Assembly: GCA_037954235.1 (NCBI GenBank)
Contig: JBBMOA010000019.1
Coordinates: 12,409,305-12,473,304 of the forward strand
From: Aulostomus chinensis
Taxonomy: Eukaryota > Chordata > Actinopteri > Syngnathiformes > Aulostomidae
DNA: 64,000 bases
Reading direction: 5' to 3'
The position numbers were made by a program, and so were the translations under genes. Positions 57,515 through 64,000 of this stretch are shown here, piece after piece. The notes under the pieces are model-generated. The model was not told the origin of the DNA, made no database searches, and was given only the letters and a program-made list of their open reading frames with translations. The first letter of the stretch is position 1; the number at the start of each line of letters is the position of its first letter.

Positions 57515-58499
57515 GTGGCGGGGGCTGTTGAGCGGCGTGTCAATCTGCGCACAGCGTCACCTCTTTTCACTTGCAAAAAGGAAGTAGCGCAGGGGCTTTT
57601 GTTATTTGAAGTCCCACAGTCTAGTCATTTCAAAACAACTGGAATATATCCGCAGTTTATGATTTAAGACGCCGCATGTAATCTCCTCCTCCTCCTCCTC
57701 CTCCCCCTCTTCCTCCTCTCATTTATGTTCCCGTTTGCTTCACTTTATGGAAGCTCACACACACATGCACACGAGAGATAAAATTTGAAATAATAAAACT
57801 TTCAAATATGGGCTTCAGTTTTTAGAACACATCCATGAAATCCTTGCAGATAATTGTGAGTCGCGAGTGAGTGAGTGAGTGAATGAGTGAATGGATGGAT
57901 GGATGGATGAATGCAGATTTTCTCAGGTTTTGCAGAGAAAGTTTGCGCCACCTGCTAACTCCGCCCTCCTCCTTGATAACTGTCATTAACACCTTTTTAC
58001 AGCCTCTATTTACCACGAAATAGCATTTATTATTGCACATCAGATGTATCGTTTGACAAGTTTCACCTGCTGTGAGAGTGAAACAAAAGTCCAGTACATA
58101 TTTTATAACCAAAAAAACAGTCCTTTAGCTAACAGAGTGAGCTTAACTTTATTCAAAGTGTGAGTAAGCTCTTCGCTGATGCAACTCTATTTACATCCTT
58201 GTGAATAAGAATACTTGATTGACGTTTTGTTCCAAGTTCCTGCCGATAATAATCCACTGGATGATCCTTTACAACATGCGCTTTACAGCTTTGTCAGCCT
58301 CGGCTCCGCTTCCTGGGGTCAGCTCCAGGAGATCGGATATAGAACTCACCATCATACTGCTACAGGCGGGTTGCTTCATATCTCTGCACTAACATTTGGC
58401 TCCCCCCTCGGAAGACCATGCTCCTCCCTTCACATTCACAGGTCCTGATCCCTCCCCCTCACCGAGCCAGCCTATAACCTCCCTGGGTTTCCACCCATT

Positions 58500-58590
58500 C
58501 CTCCACATTTGATTCTTTGGGAAGGTATTGTCATGCAAATAAAGGACGCGTAAAATATTCCCCCAGAGCGCAGCTAGGCAGAGACTCACA
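58500..58590 (+). promoter_or_regulatory. nrarp: inferred nrarp core promoter
   Basis: Contains an octamer motif ATGCAAAT (58533-58540) and an A/T-rich TAAAATATT (58551-58559) that could act as a TATA element. Then the sequence turns CpG-rich. The TSS near 58580 is inferred, not shown. Confidence 0.45.
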
Positions 58591-59297
58591 CGGACCGCGC
58601 GGAGGACACAGACCGGGCCACACGGTGGATTCTATCGCTTTCGTCGCTACGGACCCGTCCATCTGTCCATCTCTCACAGGTAAGTCGCAAACCTGCAGCG
58701 AAGTACAGTTCCAGACCTGTGTAGTGGCTAAGGTATCCGTGCGTAAAGTTGTGCGCACTCTTGGATGTGACGGAATGCGGGTCCTCTAACGATGGCGAGG
58801 AGCCGGGGTTCACGTGGATTTATGTTCTCTTTATCTTTCCCAGAACCCCTGGTTACATGAGCAGCGACATATAGCCAGGAGCCGGGAAACAGGTCGGACC
58901 ATTCAAGGAAAACCTGCAGGGATCCAGCAACAAGGGGGGCTGCGCTGGGGAGAGAGTGGTCCTTTCCTCGAGTTAGGTGACCTGCTGCTGCTGCTGCTGC
59001 TTCTGCTGCTACACGGGGGGGACTACATCTAGACACTCCTGGATCGCCCTTGATGTTGTAGGGATCTTAGGATCTCTCACATATTAACATTTTTTTTGTT
59101 TTTTTGCACACCAAGTGTGTTATTTCCTCACTCGTCCTTTTTGGGATATACACAGTGATCGTCTAGTACTTTAAAGTGCCTTAATAGCTGGTTCTAATCC
59201 AGTGTAGCTGTGGCATTGTGACAGACCAGAGACGCTATTATCAGCTTTAGAAGCCAGGCAGGATTACTGGTTCTCCACCCTCCAGCGAGCTGCAACC
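58580..59297 (+). other. nrarp: nrarp 5' UTR, possibly with an intron
   Basis: A strong donor CACAG|GTAAGT (58680) and acceptor ATCTTTCCCAG (ending 58843) would remove 164 bases. The remaining leader has two minimal upstream ORFs (ATG at 58857, six codons; ATG at 59053, three codons) and a CTG repeat (58982-59012). Such uORFs may damp translation. Confidence 0.45.
58982..59012 (+). repeat. (CTG)n repeat in nrarp 5' leader
   Basis: Six CTG units, then TTCTGCTGCT. It sits in the inferred 5' UTR. Confidence 0.9.
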
Positions 59298-59636
59298 ATG
59301 AGCCAGGCGGATGTGTCGACATGCTCCGCGCCGCAGAGGGTGTTCCAGGAGGCGGTGAAGAAGGGTAACACCAAGGAGCTCCACTCGCTGCTGCAGAACA
59401 TGACAAACTGCGAGTTCAACGTCAACTCATTTGGACCGGAGGGACAGACAGCGCTCCACCAGTCCGTCATTGACGGTAACTTGGAGCTGGTAAAACTGTT
59501 GGTGAAGTTTGGTGCAGATATCCGGCTCGCCAACAGGGAAGGGTGGAGCGCTTTACACATCGCCGCCTTCGGGGGCCACCAAGACATTGTGCTATACCTC
59601 ATCACCAAGGCCAAGTACTCGTCTGGCGCCCGGTGA
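59298..59636 (+). CDS. nrarp: nrarp: Notch-regulated ankyrin repeat protein, complete
   Basis: NRARP is a small intracellular protein that binds the Notch intracellular domain-CSL complex and limits Notch signalling. It also stabilises LEF1 in Wnt signalling; it is itself a direct Notch target. A single coding exon gives 112 aa (human 114). It is nearly identical to vertebrate NRARP: LLQNMTNCEFNVNSFGPEGQ, HQSVIDGNLELVKLLVKFGA, GWSALHIAAFGGHQDIVLYL, ITKAKYSSGAR. Two ankyrin repeats cover about residues 48-80 and 81-112. The ATG has A at -3 (ACCATGA); TGA ends the frame. Two CSL-type sites lie 1.8-2.1 kb upstream. Whether this is the nrarpa or nrarpb co-orthologue cannot be settled from one locus. 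The gene follows exd3 on the same strand, as in human 9q34.3. Confidence 0.98.
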   Translation: MSQADVSTCSAPQRVFQEAVKKGNTKELHSLLQNMTNCEFNVNSFGPEGQTALHQSVIDGNLELVKLLVKFGADIRLANREGWSALHIAAFGGHQDIVLYLITKAKYSSGAR

Positions 59637-59948
59637 TCTGTCTCTGCTGTCAGGTAAAAAACAAAACGAAACAAGAAGTAGAAAATAAACCTGCAACACA
59701 CGGGAAAGCCTTGCAAAACAAAACAAAACAAAACTGCCATTATAGTTGTGCCAAATTAAAAGGAAATAAAACCTAGTCCTGCACAATAATCCTCCCTCAC
59801 GGTAAACCAAACGGGGCCCTCTCTGCACTTCACCCACACCTACATGAACCTTTCACAAAAGAAACTTCCACTTCGGTGAGTTTGGTACTAAAGCTTTCCT
59901 TTTGAATGTCTATACTAGATCATGTCGTCCACCATAGAAAAGTCTCAG

Positions 59949-59962
59949 ATGTGTGTGTGTGC

Positions 59963-59995
<33 letters not shown>
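59949..59995 (+). repeat. (TG)n microsatellite
   Basis: About 22 TG units with a GCGCG interruption. Confidence 0.93.
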
Positions 59996-59997
<2 letters not shown>

Positions 59998-61610
59998 GTC
60001 TCCACAGTGCAGATGGCCCAGTTTCAATACATGACCTCCCATCCTCAGTAGAATAGTGTCTTTGTATGGACGCAGATTTGACCTGTTGCTCATCATTGTT
60101 CACTTGTTTAAAAAAAAAAAACAGAAAAAGAAAGAAAGAACCCTCTTTTTTAAGTTATTTGTATATGAAACATGGCACTTGATGCTACATGGCTGCATGC
60201 TGGAATATTTGAAAGGGAAAGACACATGAACAAGAGAAGGGTTGCCCTCTGTTGGTTACCAGAGGTCTGTTTTTAAAGAAAAAAGAAAAAAATATTTTTT
60301 TTACTCAAAGAGCGGCATTATGGCTATCCAACACGCTTTCCAGATGTGTAATCATTATGTAACAACATTGAAATTCAGTGTTGTGAAGTACTGTACACGA
60401 TAGCTTTACTTTATTTCTGTTTTTTAAGTAAAAAAAAAAAAAGAAAAAGGAAAAAAAAAGAAGAGCTGAACTTGCCATGCTGGCGTCCAACTTTTTTCAG
60501 GCCAGTGCGACCACTTTGCCAATGGTCATTGTGTTATAAAACCGCTGCTTTCGCTTGTGTATCAAAAGTAAAAGTTTAAAAAAATTGGAATTCACTTTAT
60601 AATCTCCTTTCAGTATTTTATTAACATCCTAGTCATCACTGTGAAAGCAGGCTGTTTTATTTGTATTTATGAAGGTACATTGAGAAGATGCTTTTTTTTT
60701 TTTGGAATATGTTGTGGTTCTTAAGCAAAAGAGGGTGAGTCAAGCTGCTTCAGACTTGTAGTAGAAACTGTCCCGTGTGGAGTTAGAACCCCCACCTCCC
60801 CCTTGAAGACCCCCCCCCCCCCCACCACCACCACCACCACCCACCCACCCCCATCAAAGGACTTTGTTTGGTTGCCTTTTGCCAGCTACCTCGACTGTTA
60901 AGTATTCTCAAGTTTCTCAGCTCTCTCACCAATCTGTTTTGGAGTGTTTTTTTTTGTAGCCTCACAGACAGATGGACATCACTCAAAAGATGCAACCCCC
61001 CCCCCCCTTTTCCCCCCCTCCCTTCCATTCCTGCATCATGTAGTCGGGATACTTTACTTCTTTCACTTCAACCAAACCAGTTCTGCAAGGTGTCTCATGG
61101 TTGCCCCCCCCCCCCTTCCTCAACACCACCACCACCACCACTTTGCTCTCTCTCTCTGTCCTCATCAGCCTGTTTGCTTTTTTTTTCCAGTCATATAAAA
61201 AGTGGAAATCGCATGACTTATAAATGCAGGGAGTTTTATTGCACAAATATGAGGAGCCTTGTGCACCCCCAGTGTTTGTACGGGGTAACTGCAGGAGCCA
61301 AGGCTGTGGAATAGTTACTACTGAGCAGGACCCTTTTTACTGTTGGATGATGAAGACTTTGAAAAACACAAACAACCTTGCGATCGCAGGACGTCATAGA
61401 AAAAAAAAGACAAAAAAATCATAAAGTTACCTGCTGCGTTTGGAAAGTCATGGCACCCTAACATTTGTATCAATGCTGCTTGTATGTTTCTTTTTTTTTA
61501 AATGATGATTTTTTTTTTAAAAAACCTACTGCTCAAATGGCCAACAGTTGTATAGAAGCTTCACAGCAGCACTGCTTCACTTCATGAGAGGTGTGTATGT
61601 GCGTGCGTGC

Positions 61611-61643
<33 letters not shown>

Positions 61644-62064
61644 CGAGCGAGCTTCTCATGAAGTTTGGTGTTGCTGTGCTTTCCCAGTCATCAGGACTGA
61701 GAACTTCCCATTTTAAACCTGGAACCGCCACACGTTAAAGCGATAGATCCACCGCATCATCAAGGTCAATGAAATATGCATCGCTTGTCTTAAACTTGAT
61801 TTTTTTTCTCTTTTTTTTATTTGAATATTGCACTGATGACTGTTGTTGAAAAGTTGGCTTTTATGTGTCAACATTTTAATTTTTTTCTCAATAGAAAAAA
61901 AAATCAAACACAACAAAATACTATTGTATAAAATATATGCTCCAGTTTATAATGTCCTAATGTGTGTTATACTTTGTGGAAAAAACATGATGTTTTTTTT
62001 AACAAAGATGCGTGTATCTCTGTGATTGGGTGTATGTATATATACATATGGATATATATATCGA

Positions 62065-62067
62065 CGC

Positions 62068-62098
<31 letters not shown>

Positions 62099-62099
62099 A
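62065..62099 (+). repeat. (GAT)n trinucleotide repeat
   Basis: About 11 GAT units. Confidence 0.93.
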
Positions 62100-62282
62100 T
62101 CCTGGGGCACTTTCTTTTCTGAAGTGCTGTCTTCCTGTTTTTATTAAAGGGGAATAATACATTTGATGGTAAGATCATTGTAACATGATTAAAAATTGCA
62201 CGGTTGTGTGGTTGTTTGGCTTATCAGGGTCATAACATTTATGACGTAATGAGCCAGCCGCCGGATTGGTGTTCATGAGTGA

Positions 62283-62287
62283 GATGA

Positions 62288-62314
<27 letters not shown>
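62283..62314 (+). repeat. poly-T tract
   Basis: About 30 uninterrupted T. Could be an antisense poly-A trace of a retroinsertion, but no element is attached. Confidence 0.9.
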
Positions 62315-62318
<4 letters not shown>

Positions 62319-62561
62319 TCAAGAGAAAGTGCTGACTTCTTTGGACCAAGTTGTGTTTCTGGTCTTGCTTCATTTCAAGCAAGAGGGAAACTTTTCATGA
62401 GTGATGCAGATGTTCCATCATGTTTGATTTTTTTTTTTCCATTTGTTTGTGTTTGAATTGTGTTTTTGAACATTTGTAACACTGTGATGATGACGTGACG
62501 TCATGTGGAGATGAGTGCTGTATTATTTTTGTACGTTTGTGTACAAGCCAGTAAAGAAATC

Positions 62562-62567
62562 ATTAAA
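62562..62567 (+). terminator. nrarp: candidate nrarp distal polyadenylation signal
   Basis: ATTAAA followed by a GT-rich stretch TTTTTGTGTATGTATG, a typical vertebrate cleavage context. Confidence 0.5.
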
Positions 62568-62580
62568 CTCAACATTTTTG

Positions 62581-62685
62581 TGTATGTATGTTACATTTCT
62601 TCCTCATCTCACACACAAGTACACACACCAGCTATAATTTTCACAGAAAAGGTTTTGGGAAACTACCTCCCCCAGCACCACCACC

Positions 62686-62716
<31 letters not shown>

Positions 62717-64000
62717 CTCCTTGTCTTCCAAGCCGAGCCCAACCCAGATCCCCATTCTCTCCCTTTGTCATTCATCTGGCCTCATCCTTTCACTGCCGGG
62801 ATAAAAGAGCCCAGTGCATTGTGGGTAGGCTCAGTTTAAAGAAGGGTCCCCTCCCCTCTGTGTGTTGTGGGAGAGCTGGTTTTATGTTACCCACACACAC
62901 ACACACACACATACACGCACACACACACTCAAAAACTTTCCAACACACACTCTTCTCTTGTGCTCTCTTTCTAACAGTTCAGCTTTGCACGACAGCTCAG
63001 TTCTCTGCTAACAACCTGCTATTGCCTTTATTCCTGTGCACACTTAAGTACGTCTTTCACTCACTATTTATAGTCTTTTCCTTCATGTAAACTGCATATT
63101 CTTCTGGGCCACATCTAAAAAAGATCCACTAGTTATTTTTTTCACTTTTTCTTTTTTGTGAAATATGTCTTTTTAAGCCTGCCTCTAATGATGTTGGTAA
63201 AACTTGCACTTCTTTAGAAGCCTGAAGTGTTTAAATTGTGTAACATTTTGGTCTCTGCTCTGTTTTTTTTTCTTTTTTTTCTTTCTGAAATCTCCTTTTT
63301 ACGGCACGGATTGAAACACAGGAGATTTTGTCCACTGTTTCTGTTCAGCAGCACCTGTCTGTTTGAAATGACAACTTTCACTCACGTTCACGGAAATGTA
63401 AAGTCGCAACTAATATTGCACAGCTGTGGGAGGGTCATGGGAAAACCGACGTGACAATACATCTTTCTACATGTTGGACCTGTTTGTGTTGTGACATTTT
63501 CTGGGTGTAGACCGACGGTTAACTGTTTGAGTAAAGGAGAGCGTGATGCAAATGTGATGGAAAGACTTTGTGGTTTAAGAGATTTCTCTTATGATCGTGC
63601 TGCAATTTTACATCTGCTCCTCTCTGACAAGCTATTGTCAGAGTAGCTGTTAAACATGCTTGCTGAACTGCGGTTAACCTCAGGACATTCTGCGCTCATC
63701 TGATGCATTTCTCAGCTTTAAGTCTCCGCTTTAAATGCAACACCGGGGAAAGTTTGCCTCTCCAAACACCATCCCCACTGTGTTTTGATATCGTGGCAGG
63801 CTGAACGGGCTATCTGGCTTAGTGCTCGCTTGTCCTTTCCTCCCTCCCTCCCTCTCTCTCCCTCCCAGTCTCTCACTTCTGCAGGATGTTTTTGTTGAGC
63901 TGGGTTCCCATTGTTCACACAGTGAGTTGGCTGGCCTCCCAGGGTTGCTGCTGGCTGCTAGGCCCCCTAATAGGTTCTTCATGTGCCTTGGCTTTCCTCG
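62581..64000. other. flank downstream of nrarp
   Basis: Contains a (TC)n tract (62687-62712) and (CA)n tract (62890-62930). No gene or recognised element is seen to the end of the window. Confidence 0.75.

Larger units (their letters stand above)
51871..58500. other. intergenic region between exd3 and nrarp
   Basis: About 6.6 kb with no recognised gene. Includes microsatellites (52079, 53547, 54060, 55229, 57446), a CpG- and C-rich block (53830-54440), a region of degenerate AGAAC/GTTCT units (56110-56990), a possible retroelement tail (56783-56825) and CSL-type octamers at 53979, 57243 and 57507. Confidence 0.8.
59637..62580 (+). other. nrarp: nrarp 3' UTR (inferred extent)
   Basis: About 2.9 kb, A/T-rich, with a (GT)n tract (59949-59995), C runs near 60810, 60997 and 61105, and a (GAT)n tract (62065-62099). 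AATAAA at 59765-59770 may be a proximal site; ATTAAA at 62143 and 62562 are distal candidates. Small frames here are noncoding. Confidence 0.5.

Noticed and set aside
57179..57667. 162-codon frame upstream of nrarp
   Set aside because: Extended by a (CA)26 tract read as Thr-His; no homology recognised.
58814..59032. 72-codon frame ending in a Leu run before nrarp
   Set aside because: The Leu run is just the CTG repeat, its start falls within the likely 5' UTR intron, and it matches no family.

Overview
This is a stretch of vertebrate nuclear DNA, almost certainly from a teleost fish (a percomorph-like genome is an inference). The evidence is spliced genes with GT-AG introns, many (CA)n/(GT)n microsatellites, short fish-type interspersed repeats and compact introns. 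It is not bacterial: there are no operons, and most long open frames are microsatellite or antisense artefacts.

Four protein-coding genes can be rebuilt from the sequence by joining in-phase exons. (1) The 3' end of ak3 (mitochondrial GTP:AMP phosphotransferase, + strand, 1-1903; the window cuts off the 5' part). (2) cdc37l1 (Hsp90 co-chaperone Cdc37-like 1/HARC, - strand, 10229-5476; seven coding exons, 332 aa, complete), tail-to-tail with ak3. (3) exd3 (mut-7/Nibbler-type 3'-5' exonuclease, + strand, 13033-51192; twenty coding exons, 897 aa, complete), transcribed away from cdc37l1. (4) nrarp (Notch-regulated ankyrin repeat protein, + strand, 59298-59636; 112 aa, complete), about 8 kb downstream of exd3 on the same strand.

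Layout: 1-1.9 kb ak3 C-terminus; 1.9-5.5 kb the two convergent 3' UTRs; 5.5-10.2 kb cdc37l1; 10.2-13 kb promoter region with E-boxes, a perfect palindrome and a possible extra minus-strand first exon; 13-23.8 kb eighteen closely packed exd3 exons; 23.8-49.9 kb one 26,127-bp exd3 intron, rich in microsatellites, purine tracts and candidate regulatory stretches; 49.9-51.2 kb the last two exd3 exons; 51.9-58.5 kb upstream region of nrarp; 58.5-62.6 kb the nrarp transcript; 62.6-64 kb flank.

The genes do not form one pathway. The most biologically interesting point is the exd3-nrarp pair. The giant exd3 intron interrupts the codons of a zinc-binding CxxC and holds many TGTGGGAA/CGTGGGAA (CSL/RBPJ) octamers, while the next gene, nrarp, is a classical Notch/CSL target. 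A model in which exd3 hosts nrarp enhancers is plausible but unproven. I found no evidence of a wholly new multi-gene system. The unusual items are a GC-AG intron in exd3, E-box arrays, an unidentified divergent exon at 11255-11342, and the regulatory candidates in the large intron.
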